NCBI GenBank assembly: GCA_016741915.1
Contig: JACVCS010000015.1
Coordinates: 1-56,959, forward strand
Reading direction: 5' to 3'
DNA length: 56,959 bases
Source: Phycisphaerales bacterium
GTDB taxonomy: Bacteria > Planctomycetota > Phycisphaerae > Phycisphaerales > UBA1924
Part shown: positions 16,701 to 23,312 of the stretch, one piece after another
Layout: the number at the start of each line of letters is the position of its first letter
How positions within the stretch are numbered: the stretch's first letter is position 1
Program-made: the position numbers and the translations under genes
The notes under the pieces: generated by a model
Told to the model about the DNA's origin: nothing
Database searches by the model: none
Seen by the model: only the letters and a program-made list of their open reading frames with translations

Positions 16701-19651
16701 CGATGTCCGGCGGGGTATCGAGCACCGACGTGGTGTCGTACCGATACAACCGGCTTGGCGAGCTGAAGCACCTGACGGATCAGAACGGCACGATTCACGA
16801 GTACACGCGCGATGGTGTTGGGCGTGTGACGCTCGATCATGTTGCGACGGTGGGTACGAGCGGTGGGTACAGCGTCGATGGGACGATCAGGGGGATCGGG
16901 GTGGTCTTTGACAATGCCGGGCGGATGGCCGAGGTGAAGTCGTTGGATTCTTCGAACACCGTTCAGAACCACGTTGTGTTCGAGTACACGGACCTGTGGC
17001 AGATCGGGAATCTGAAGCAGAATCCCATCGGCCTAGCGAACGGCACGGCGGTTGATGAGCGCTCGATGGAGTTCACCTATGAGACGGTGGCGTTCGGCAC
17101 GGGCACCGGCGTGAAGAACTACAGCCGGCTTGGCAACGTCGTTCAACCCACCGGCGAGATGACGGTCATGAGCTATGGCGATCACTTCGCTGCGAACGTC
17201 GACAACCGAGTTCATCGGCAGACAGGGATCGAGAACAACGTGTCAAAGCACGGGGCGAAGTACGCGTACCTTGGGCTTTCGATCCCCGCGGTGGTGGATT
17301 ATCACGAAGCGGATATTCAGCTTGATCGGACGATCGATCGGACCGGGCATCGGCGCGCCTCCGGCACCACTTCGCAGGTCGAAGGCGTGTACCCGGGGTT
17401 CGATCGCTTCGGGCGGCTGAAGCGGCAGGTGTGGGTCTACGGCGATGTCAAGGAGACCACCAATAGTGCGCGTCGAATGAACCGGCCAGCGTTGGTGGAG
17501 CTTGAGTATTCGTACGATCGGGCGAGCAACCGGACGGAGAAGAACGACATCACCAATCAGTACACGACCCATATTAACGTGAGTGAGGGGTATGTCTACG
17601 ACAAGTTGAACCGGCTACGTGAGGTGCGGACAGGCCGCGGGACGATGACGCCTGGGAGTCAGAACTCAACGGTGACGTTCACACCGATCAGCGGGAGTAC
17701 GAACTGGGTTCTGGATCAGACGGGCAACTGGCTGGCGACGCGGAAGGACCTGGCCGGGACGCCGGCAACCACGCCGGTGTATACCGATAACAATGACACG
17801 AGGGACGATCGAACGCACAACGCGTCGAACGCGACGAACCAAATCAGCGACTCGGCCGTGACGGTGGTTGGAGGTGGCACGCCGCCGACTGTGCCGTTCG
17901 TGTATGACGGCGCGGGGAACTTGATCAAGAAGGGGCCGCCTTCGGGCGGGAATGATCCGAACACGAAGTACCAGTACGACGCATGGAACCGGCTGGTGAA
18001 GGTGGAGAAGTTTGACGCGGGGACATCGGGGTACAAGGTGGTGAACGAGTTCTCGTACAACGGGCTTCACTGGCGGGTTCGGGTGAAGGAGAGTGCGGCG
18101 CTAAACGTTCGGCCGGGGGATTTGGGCGGGGTGACGGGGTTGGACCGCGACCGGCTCGTCTACTTCGATCCGTCGTGGCGATCGGTGGCCGAGCGTGTGG
18201 ACCTCAACGGCGACTATGACTATGGCGACGAGACGGCGGACACGCTGTGGGGTCTGACGTACATTGATGAGGCGATCGCGAGCCGGCGGTCGGGGGTTGG
18301 GGCGAGTATTGATAAAGCGGCGGTGCTGTACCATCTGTATGATGCGCAGTACAGCGTGGTTGGGCGGGTGGTGGATGATGGAGATGCGATGCCGCGGCTG
18401 GTGGAACGGGTTGTGTACTCGGTGTACGGGGAGCCGACGGCGTACCCGTACTCGTACGCGGACTGCGCGGACGTGAACGGGAATGCCGGGCCGGACGGGC
18501 AGTTGACGAACGAGGACGACGTGCAGTTCAGTGCGTGGTACTCGGGGAGTGATGTTCGTGCGGACATCGCGGACGATCTGTCGGTTGTGCCGATGGATAT
18601 AACAAACAACTCGGGTGTGACGGGTGATGATCAGTTGGCGTTCTACATTGAGTACATGGCGAACATCGGGACGATCGGGCCGGTGCCGGGGGCGGCGGGG
18701 CTGCCGCGGGGTTTGTGGTCGGGCGGCGGTGGCGCAACGGGGAGCGAAGCCGCGGCGGTCTCGGATATCGGGTACTGCGGCTACGCGTGGAACCCGGGGT
18801 CGGGGCAGTATTCGGTGCGGTTCCGGAACTACGACCCGGAGCTTGGCCGGTGGCTGCAGCGCGATCCGGCGGGGTATGTGGATGGGATGGGGGTGTATGA
18901 GTATGTGAGGTCAGAACCAGCAAACGCCGTAGATGTATTAGGGACAGATGCGTGGGAAATCACAAAGGGGCCTGTGTATGAAAAGCAAAAAGAGGAAGAC
19001 AAAGTAAGAGTTCGCAAGGCGATGAAGGACTGCATTGTTAAGAAGATGAAGGAGCTGTACGAAAAGCAGCAGACATACACCAAGGACTATGCTAAATGGC
19101 AAAAAGAATCCAAAGCAAATCCAAATCTTAAAGAGCCAACCAAGCCTGAAATGTATGATTGTGCAGACACTGCCATTACTATGCTCGCCAGATGTGCTAA
19201 AGAGCAGAAAATACCATTGCGACTATGGAGTAGTGGCGATAAGAAAATGGGTATACCGTCAAAATGGTATTCTTATAAAGACTATGCCAACATTGAAGAG
19301 TTTGAGAAGGCGCTGCGAGACAACTTCGGCGCCCTCAACTTGATGGATCTTCAAAATACGAGAAAACAGAAATGGTCCGACCTTGAGCCCGGTGATTTAC
19401 TATTGTGGGACTTGAGAAAGCACCGGGATCCGTCATATAGTGGACATACAGCAGTAGTTACAAGTAAGCGAGATAACTGTAATGGTAATGCACCATGTTG
19501 GCAGGTGCTGGAGGGGCACCTTCAAGGGCCAATGGGAACTGGTGAATGGGGAGAAAATAACGCAAAGAAACGATGGTCTGACCCAGGGAGAGAGGGACCA
19601 CTTTGGGAGGATGCAGGACGATACTGGAACTGGAAGGATATTCTCCAATGA
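10748..19651 (+). CDS. Giant secreted RHS/YD-repeat protein with C-terminal cysteine-peptidase-like tip
   Basis: About 2967 aa. ATG 10748 is chosen because CGGAG lies six bases upstream; ATG 10742 is possible. Residues 1-27 form a signal peptide ending VRAQ. A Cys-rich region follows to about residue 530, with repeated C-x5-C units (CAVWKKC, CEFYNNC, CAYIAQC, CKFTGGC). Residues about 650-2700 carry many YD repeats (YDSLGRVY, YDERGRV, YDKLNRL). A dockerin-like, Asp/Asn-rich insert sits near 2572-2640. The core ends with YDPELGRWLQRDPAGY. The last roughly 235 residues are encoded by AT-richer DNA and have DCAD (Cys near 2804), EPGDLLLWD and GHTAVV (His near 2898), as in NlpC/P60 or CHAP-type peptidases and amidases. 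The RHS shell probably encloses this tip as a toxin; the lipoprotein overlapping its stop is the likely immunity protein. Confidence 0.9.
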   Translation: MRISQVGGVVASVLMAALSMSVRAQTACPEIKIAPMTATPKDGLPPSIDAPKPEDPSCADLQAMWEKRIINGRCVKVLIGYQSVPGSREAEAGGDNSANVVEWACAVWKKCFANSSNPPSCEDFLADIELAIGRRLTPEEIRAIIECTNCQCGGSTPSEPCPVTGERDCAALVNLITIRLACEQKREPTPGNPKKSNEEVIAQAVCEFYNNCLIGAGGSGGPSSFGTCTGVTPGSITTECCTGEDACLAMLACVFNNFPSASGPEVICKIKQCMSSGNNCLEGIGTAIGAGSMPPALSSSYCTPLAQACSNSGPSGWSGAQLGSTDACRNLQFLLVLQEGMWKCDTTPPNESTKSQRKARLVCAYIAQCMSSASCTDLLSMLSCLLDSGMVPPSAICTIGSEEGCGTDIFKTCSEMLDPEGDRLCLNTGQLRVLMEMLKCRGEFNGKSAEQIATLLCKFTGGCEMMDCDQFAGIVRGIFPPQPGDQFSEEAENVLAAMLSIGCLDCKERLILRTRDGKERSPCPNKADPHQKSPNPVLLGYGDKSESVTELTIPTTGGSFTVGRFYDSNPRLKAVAGSPASVSTDPFGRTAMVGWNWSMSLFQTAVLDYNGYIHLRARYSDSETLFEHVPSIKKWVTTGATDEFFVRASVTIGGVRWSVLRLHRPGNGFVDFIDGYDGPAAPMLIGRILHEQDDYGNSNIYFYSRITGFATNGGIQPGSSAQYRLATVLLCCKAVSQTEVNPVAPAAVLNLSWTNPITGSGMADFWSETGPFLSKLEVSRLADRGARTPTWIVTERVEYQYLTDAGGTVTVASLAHLGLPGDLIEVRHSTLLNLRDDGEEFGYSPSFGADLPLWKWYGDQYVRATHYRYYTAASLESGGAISSSLMLGDGAAGTDYADMFGWAHQLKLVVKPEQVEYLAATLQIDPDGTGSDRLAAGTRVQSDQIDAAMDALWRSSDLGTIGLSDFTTTRPVDLAAKVIGYETDHTATTSPLGTLAKGRVSRQFIQTNCGCGGSSHGTRLDYTYFSGTVTSGIHSGRPSFTVREMESVRLMPEGVVGSLPASGAYTPYRTMVYDSVFLSSKNLREVDYLANEVLVEHVTGTSGSVAAPSSSRTWVTSRQFDTSDGHTLLREFSPSAVGSYTAASSGGAFSYTPSSSVGVVMVHTYDSRHQLLTTSIQNGNTGSASGGLLRAIEYDSTRWWLPTKVTEVRTPNATTLSGAQTHVTEMAYTFHGSAFPDAVAWRSVKQPMALPSENGPAASTMTAEFMNIDQCGRPAMRVSPDGTVTITDYPPNDPFGQPNQTRRNPSTAPATPTPAPTDPSFPSSLAPKPGGELITTSQQDAVGRTVATTSPRGVTHYSLQWLFKTPSDEPVWSSGQTNSTFDRQWYRGFIGAPYHWIESSVNKYDGLTSVDVTSATLKTLRMSEFVPETAGGTYAPLQGQIKIGRTGSPEQSRSISVVHPTGVTEKVRRYSHIPTDGALGLDNVASEERFEYDSLGRVYRHYQPANSGDPQTLRETWYDVSGRAATIKVGRATSGSTLVPQKVAEYIYDDTSGVPGTGDGNLTLMKAYSDGSTSRTTKLYYDWRNRVVARENPLPPHTVTTFDNLDRPLTVSVYSTFAGYPSIASSARVRYSEVAYDQRGMRYRERLAVTPTDATPTAFLETHRWYDVVGRPVAMWGPNGPAVKMQYDAHGRTVVKSVTDRKGDLVPGTTSGGGSISSYDSAITLIEDNVLEETLTEFDAYGNVNLVTNAYRSHDAAETASATSGSLLSNSNVVKTFVGYGYDQADRLIRVVNFGTNIGTDVSLGTGSHAINLGKDVFAKGGAAPSWDSTAASMPDHITSAYATRLVEAMTYDERGRVATNVDSMGRVTKYFYDDLSRRVAVAENYSTSSVTWNSSSNRWQVTWGTSVAPTPGNPFSSTTTDDSDRVTSTVFDGAGRQVKLIAHLPGASGEEVQITEYVYGTTNDTSDSDIASADLLSQVKYPSTMSGGVSSTDVVSYRYNRLGELKHLTDQNGTIHEYTRDGVGRVTLDHVATVGTSGGYSVDGTIRGIGVVFDNAGRMAEVKSLDSSNTVQNHVVFEYTDLWQIGNLKQNPIGLANGTAVDERSMEFTYETVAFGTGTGVKNYSRLGNVVQPTGEMTVMSYGDHFAANVDNRVHRQTGIENNVSKHGAKYAYLGLSIPAVVDYHEADIQLDRTIDRTGHRRASGTTSQVEGVYPGFDRFGRLKRQVWVYGDVKETTNSARRMNRPALVELEYSYDRASNRTEKNDITNQYTTHINVSEGYVYDKLNRLREVRTGRGTMTPGSQNSTVTFTPISGSTNWVLDQTGNWLATRKDLAGTPATTPVYTDNNDTRDDRTHNASNATNQISDSAVTVVGGGTPPTVPFVYDGAGNLIKKGPPSGGNDPNTKYQYDAWNRLVKVEKFDAGTSGYKVVNEFSYNGLHWRVRVKESAALNVRPGDLGGVTGLDRDRLVYFDPSWRSVAERVDLNGDYDYGDETADTLWGLTYIDEAIASRRSGVGASIDKAAVLYHLYDAQYSVVGRVVDDGDAMPRLVERVVYSVYGEPTAYPYSYADCADVNGNAGPDGQLTNEDDVQFSAWYSGSDVRADIADDLSVVPMDITNNSGVTGDDQLAFYIEYMANIGTIGPVPGAAGLPRGLWSGGGGATGSEAAAVSDIGYCGYAWNPGSGQYSVRFRNYDPELGRWLQRDPAGYVDGMGVYEYVRSEPANAVDVLGTDAWEITKGPVYEKQKEEDKVRVRKAMKDCIVKKMKELYEKQQTYTKDYAKWQKESKANPNLKEPTKPEMYDCADTAITMLARCAKEQKIPLRLWSSGDKKMGIPSKWYSYKDYANIEEFEKALRDNFGALNLMDLQNTRKQKWSDLEPGDLLLWDLRKHRDPSYSGHTAVVTSKRDNCNGNAPCWQVLEGHLQGPMGTGEWGENNAKKRWSDPGREGPLWEDAGRYWNWKDILQ
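18044..18284 (+). repeat. RHS-core direct repeat, copy A
   Basis: A 241-bp stretch inside the giant RHS gene (from NEFSYNGLHWRVRV to IDEAIAS) that recurs at 20158-20398 with the same length and only scattered differences, clustered around NVRPGDLGGVTG against NVRPSNINGVSG. It provides homology for recombination across the tip and immunity genes. Confidence 0.92.
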
Positions 19652-20052
19652 TGAACCGCATGGTTCGAATAGTTGCGATTATTGTTGTAATCAGTGTGTC
19701 AGGATGTTGCCGCAATCCACCCCCAGAGCCGATAGATGTATCGGCAGAACGAATATTGCGGACAGCCCCATTAGGTACAAAAATATATGAGATTGAACGT
19801 CAAATTGGTGAATTAAAGTTTCTTGGACGAGAAAGTAGCAGCCTTACCATTGGATCGATCGTACGTTGTGAAGGTGTAGCATATCGCTTAGCTATCGAAG
19901 TTGCCAATTGGCCATCAGATACACCGGATGCATCGGCAGCGTTTCGGCAATCGCAGTATACTGGGCACTTTATCATTGATGGTGAGAACATTCATAGCAT
20001 AAAATGGGTATATGCGGATGGCTTGATTATGGATGAACGTACAGCAAAATAA
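19648..20052 (+). CDS. Lipoprotein, probable immunity partner of the RHS tip
   Basis: 134 aa from ATG 19648, overlapping the RHS stop in an ATGA arrangement (19651 is an alternative start). The protein opens with basic MMNRMVR, a hydrophobic run IVAIIVVISV and the lipobox-like VSGC, so it should be lipidated and held in the membrane facing the periplasm. The mature part is small, soluble and without a domain I know. Position immediately after a toxin-like RHS tip, translational coupling and the same AT-rich composition argue for an immunity protein. A periplasmic address fits a tip that cuts peptidoglycan or envelope protein. Confidence 0.7.
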   Translation: MMNRMVRIVAIIVVISVSGCCRNPPPEPIDVSAERILRTAPLGTKIYEIERQIGELKFLGRESSSLTIGSIVRCEGVAYRLAIEVANWPSDTPDASAAFRQSQYTGHFIIDGENIHSIKWVYADGLIMDERTAK

Positions 20053-20154
20053 AGGGTCACAACATATTGTATTGTACCTGTGTTTTGTTAAGATTATTCC
20101 GGGCGATGGTGCCCGTCGTTGGTTGCGAGTAAGGCCACCGCTGATTGCCTTCTC

Positions 20155-20472
20155 ATCAACGAGTTCTCGTACAACGGCCTTCACTGGCGGGTTCGGGTGA
20201 AGGAGAGTGCGGAGCTGAACGTTCGGCCGAGCAATATCAACGGCGTTTCGGGGTTGGACCGCGACCGGCTCGTCTACTTCGATCCGTCGTGGCGATCGGT
20301 GGCCGAGCGTGTGGACCTCAACGGCGACTATGACTATGGCGACGAGACGGCGGACACGCTGTGGGGTCTGACGTACATTGATGAGGCGATCGCGAGCCAC
20401 CCGTTGGCATTCATTTTGGTGAACACGATCAGCAGCGCGACTCACTGTGCTCGTATCGTGCGTCGAATCTAG
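20155..20472 (+). pseudogene. Orphan RHS core fragment (displaced tip junction)
   Basis: After about 100 non-coding bases the frame resumes RHS-core sequence without a signal peptide or start of its own: INEFSYNGLHWRVRV through DRLVYFDPSWRSVAERV to IDEAIAS, then about 25 unrelated codons ending at TAG 20470-20472. It duplicates 18044-18284 of the main gene. Such orphan cores beside RHS genes are known from enterobacterial rhs loci, where recombination with the main core swaps the toxin tip. The stop overlaps tail to tail with the relaxase stop (shared CTAG). Confidence 0.85.
20158..20398 (+). repeat. RHS-core direct repeat, copy B
   Basis: Near-identical 241-bp match to 18044-18284, same orientation, about 2.1 kb downstream, with the tip and immunity genes lying between the copies. 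Confidence 0.92.
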
Positions 20473-23183
20473 TGCTCCTGTTCGAACTCCCTCCTGCGAC
20501 CGTTGTTGATGTCCCGGTCGACAACCAACCGCTCTGCACTAACTACGCCCCCAATGAGTTTGCTCGTCTTTCCCGTTTCAATCTCCAGATCCAGCGCCGC
20601 GGCGCGTTGACTGGACTGCTGCACGGCCTCCATGAGCCCTTCCTTGTCGGTGGTGAAGATCCACAAGCCCTGCCGTCCGCGGCTGGTGGAGACGTAGAAC
20701 TGCTCCCAACTCGCCGCGGGGAAGCTCTCGCGTCCTTCGACGACGTAGATCCAATCGAGCGTTTTCGACTGGGCCGCGTAGCTGGTGATGCACCAGCCGT
20801 GGTCGAGGTGGCCGTAGTGCTTCGAGACCGTTCGGCCGTCATTCAAGACGATGTCGCCGCCCGCGGTGAATCCCGCCACCGTGTAGATCTCGGGGTTGGT
20901 AAGGATGCTGCGGTCCTGGGCCGAGCCGTTCTTGGTGATGCGGATGTGGTCGCCGATGCCGACGGAGACCTCGGCTCGGGTATAGACCTGCAGGCAGCCG
21001 CCGAGTGATTCGACGTTGAGAACAACCTCGTCGCCGCGTGCGTTGCGTGCGCGAACGCCGTTCTCATCGGTGGAAGTGACGAGCAGCCGTTGCCCGACGG
21101 GGAACTGTCCATTGGGCCTGACGACTTCAACCACCCAGCCGGGTACGTACGTTCGCGGCAAGCGCTGGTCGGCCGCATGAAGATCGACGCGTCGGAGGAT
21201 CGGGACGGTGCGTTCGTCGTGAATGAGCCCTTCGTTGACGAGCGCCTGTCGCACGGCACTCGTCACGGCCCGACCCTCGGCGTGCGTCGGGCAAACGATC
21301 CCTGCCTTCTGCCCGGCCTTGATGCCCTGCACGTACTCCACGGCAAATGCCGCGTAGATATGTTCTTCGTCATGCTCGGCGATAGCGCCCATCTGGTCAA
21401 GTGTGCGGAAGACATCCTCAAGCTTGCGGTTGGCGAGCTGCTCCATCGCCTCGCGGTAGATGCCCTGCTGACGCTTGATCTTGGTGATGTGGACCGGCTC
21501 GATGCCGCCGTGCTCGATGAGCGTGCGGAAGGCGTCGCCGCGTTGCACGGCGCGGTGCTGGCGGGTGTCGCCGGAGAGGATCACCCGCGCGTCGAGCTTT
21601 GAAGCACACTCGAAGAGTCTTGCCACGTCGCGCGTGGCAAGGAAGGACGCCTCATCGACCCAGATGACACCGTTCCGTGCCGATTGCTGCATCGAGTCAC
21701 TGTTCAGGAACCGTTCAACCGTCTCGGCTTCATCGAAGCCGGCCTTGCGGAGCGTGCCGCGGCTGGCCACGGCGGTGGGTGCCAGCACCGCCACGCGTGT
21801 TCCGGCGTCGCGGATCGCCGGGATGGCGGTCTTGAGCATGGTGGTCTTGCCCGAGCCGCTGACCCCGACCACGCCGATCACACGGTCTTTGCTGGTGGCG
21901 ATGTGATTCAGGGCCGCGACCATCTCCGAGTCGTCGAGGCCCGATGTGCTCGAAGCGGGGCAGTTTGCCGCCAGCGGCAGGCATGTTCCACGGCCATGTT
22001 TCGCCCAGCCGACGATGGATCGCTCTTCGTTGAGCACCTCGTGCGTGGTGTAGAAGTGGTTGCCCATCTCGTCGGTGGTGCGGATGAACTGCGTGTCGGC
22101 CCGCGCCACGACTCGCAGTGCACTCGGGTCGATCGTCCCCATACTCCACTGGCGGGCTGTGGCCAGGAAATGGTTCTCGCTGACCAACGACCGGCGCTCG
22201 AAGGAACGCTCCTTCGCATATTCCAACGCCTGCGCGATGAGGACCGGATCGCGCGAGCCGATCGGCTGGGCCGGTGACTTTGGTGCGTGTACCAGCACCT
22301 CGACCTGTGCCCGGTCGTGGGCCGGGATGCTCGAACGCCACTGTTCTTCCAGCTCATGTTCGGAGAGGCCAGCGCGTTTGGCCTCGCGGGTGCGAGCCCC
22401 GACGTTGGAACGGGCTTTGGGGTTCTTGATCCCCAGTTTGTCCGCGGCCTGTTCGATCGACCGTGTGCGTTTGGAGAACCCCCTGAGCAGGTGTTCGGGG
22501 ATCCCCTCGATCTCGAAGGAGAGTCCGCGCTTGTACGTTTTGAAGCCCAGTTCGCGGAGGTGGGTTGCCAACCGGTCGTGGAAGAATGCCTGGTATGCCG
22601 GCGCGTCCTGCTTGAGATTGCCGACTTGGAGAGCCTTCCAGCGTTTCTCATCCGGGTCATAGGTGACGTTGAAGACAAAGACGTGGCTATGCAGGTGCGG
22701 GTCGGGAACGCCGTTGATCGGGCGGGTGGTGAAGTGGGTGTATTTGGCCCACACAAGGTTGCCGGTGTGTGCGTCGCAGTTGAATCCGTCACGCCGATGC
22801 CTTGTCGTGGCATCGGCCTCGATCTCGCGCATCGTTTCGTCCACCGCACGTTCATAAGCCGCAAGGATGCGCGGGTCTTTGGTCAGCGCGTACATGACCG
22901 AGAGGCTTTTACACGGGTTGAAGTTGAAATCGAACCCGATCCTTCGATGGGCCTTCATCCTGACCGTCAATCGACCCCTGGTCAGGGGGTCGATGTTGTT
23001 GGCCAGGCAGGTAAAGTCATCGCGATCGACCGTCCCTTCCAGCCCGAGCCACTCGGTGGCTTTCCCGCCCCAAAGTCCCGAAGTGGCCGAGTTTTCGGAG
23101 AGGTATTCCTGGGCGCCGGGGTCTGCGCCGGTGTAGTACCGGGTCGCCGCACTTGCCGAAGTTCGTGTGGTAATACGCAGCAT
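20469..23183 (-). CDS. MobF-family conjugative relaxase-helicase (TrwC/TraI type)
   Basis: 904 aa from MLRITTR (an upstream ATG would add nine residues). The N-terminal relaxase domain has tyrosines in RYYTG for nicking and the metal-binding HLHSH near residues 163-167. The C-terminal half is a RecD-like SF1 helicase: GVSGSGKTT near 438, VIWVDEASFL and SGDTRQHRAVQRGD. In conjugation the relaxase nicks oriT, stays bound to the 5' end and is transferred, the helicase unwinding DNA. It is divergent from the coupling ATPase gene, and the 129-base gap between them is the natural place for oriT. No frame damage is seen. The gene marks the surrounding DNA as a mobilizable element. Confidence 0.93.
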   Translation of the reverse strand: MLRITTRTSASAATRYYTGADPGAQEYLSENSATSGLWGGKATEWLGLEGTVDRDDFTCLANNIDPLTRGRLTVRMKAHRRIGFDFNFNPCKSLSVMYALTKDPRILAAYERAVDETMREIEADATTRHRRDGFNCDAHTGNLVWAKYTHFTTRPINGVPDPHLHSHVFVFNVTYDPDEKRWKALQVGNLKQDAPAYQAFFHDRLATHLRELGFKTYKRGLSFEIEGIPEHLLRGFSKRTRSIEQAADKLGIKNPKARSNVGARTREAKRAGLSEHELEEQWRSSIPAHDRAQVEVLVHAPKSPAQPIGSRDPVLIAQALEYAKERSFERRSLVSENHFLATARQWSMGTIDPSALRVVARADTQFIRTTDEMGNHFYTTHEVLNEERSIVGWAKHGRGTCLPLAANCPASSTSGLDDSEMVAALNHIATSKDRVIGVVGVSGSGKTTMLKTAIPAIRDAGTRVAVLAPTAVASRGTLRKAGFDEAETVERFLNSDSMQQSARNGVIWVDEASFLATRDVARLFECASKLDARVILSGDTRQHRAVQRGDAFRTLIEHGGIEPVHITKIKRQQGIYREAMEQLANRKLEDVFRTLDQMGAIAEHDEEHIYAAFAVEYVQGIKAGQKAGIVCPTHAEGRAVTSAVRQALVNEGLIHDERTVPILRRVDLHAADQRLPRTYVPGWVVEVVRPNGQFPVGQRLLVTSTDENGVRARNARGDEVVLNVESLGGCLQVYTRAEVSVGIGDHIRITKNGSAQDRSILTNPEIYTVAGFTAGGDIVLNDGRTVSKHYGHLDHGWCITSYAAQSKTLDWIYVVEGRESFPAASWEQFYVSTSRGRQGLWIFTTDKEGLMEAVQQSSQRAAALDLEIETGKTSKLIGGVVSAERLVVDRDINNGRRREFEQEH

Positions 23184-23312
23184 GCCGATGGACTCCGGCA
23201 CCAACGACAAAGGGGTTTACCTACATAGCGATGTGATACGCCGATGACAAGCCGCAGATGCACAGAAGTTTGTACACTGACGCGGCGGTTGAGGTTCAAC
23301 GGAGGTCTCGTT
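23184..23312. promoter_or_regulatory. Divergent intergenic region, candidate oriT/promoters
   Basis: 129 bases between relaxase and coupling-protein starts. GGAGG at 23301-23305 serves the T4CP start. A near-repeat (gcgatgtgatacgc and gccgatgacaagc) is visible but no clean inverted repeat or nic site, so the oriT suggestion rests on position only. Confidence 0.35.
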
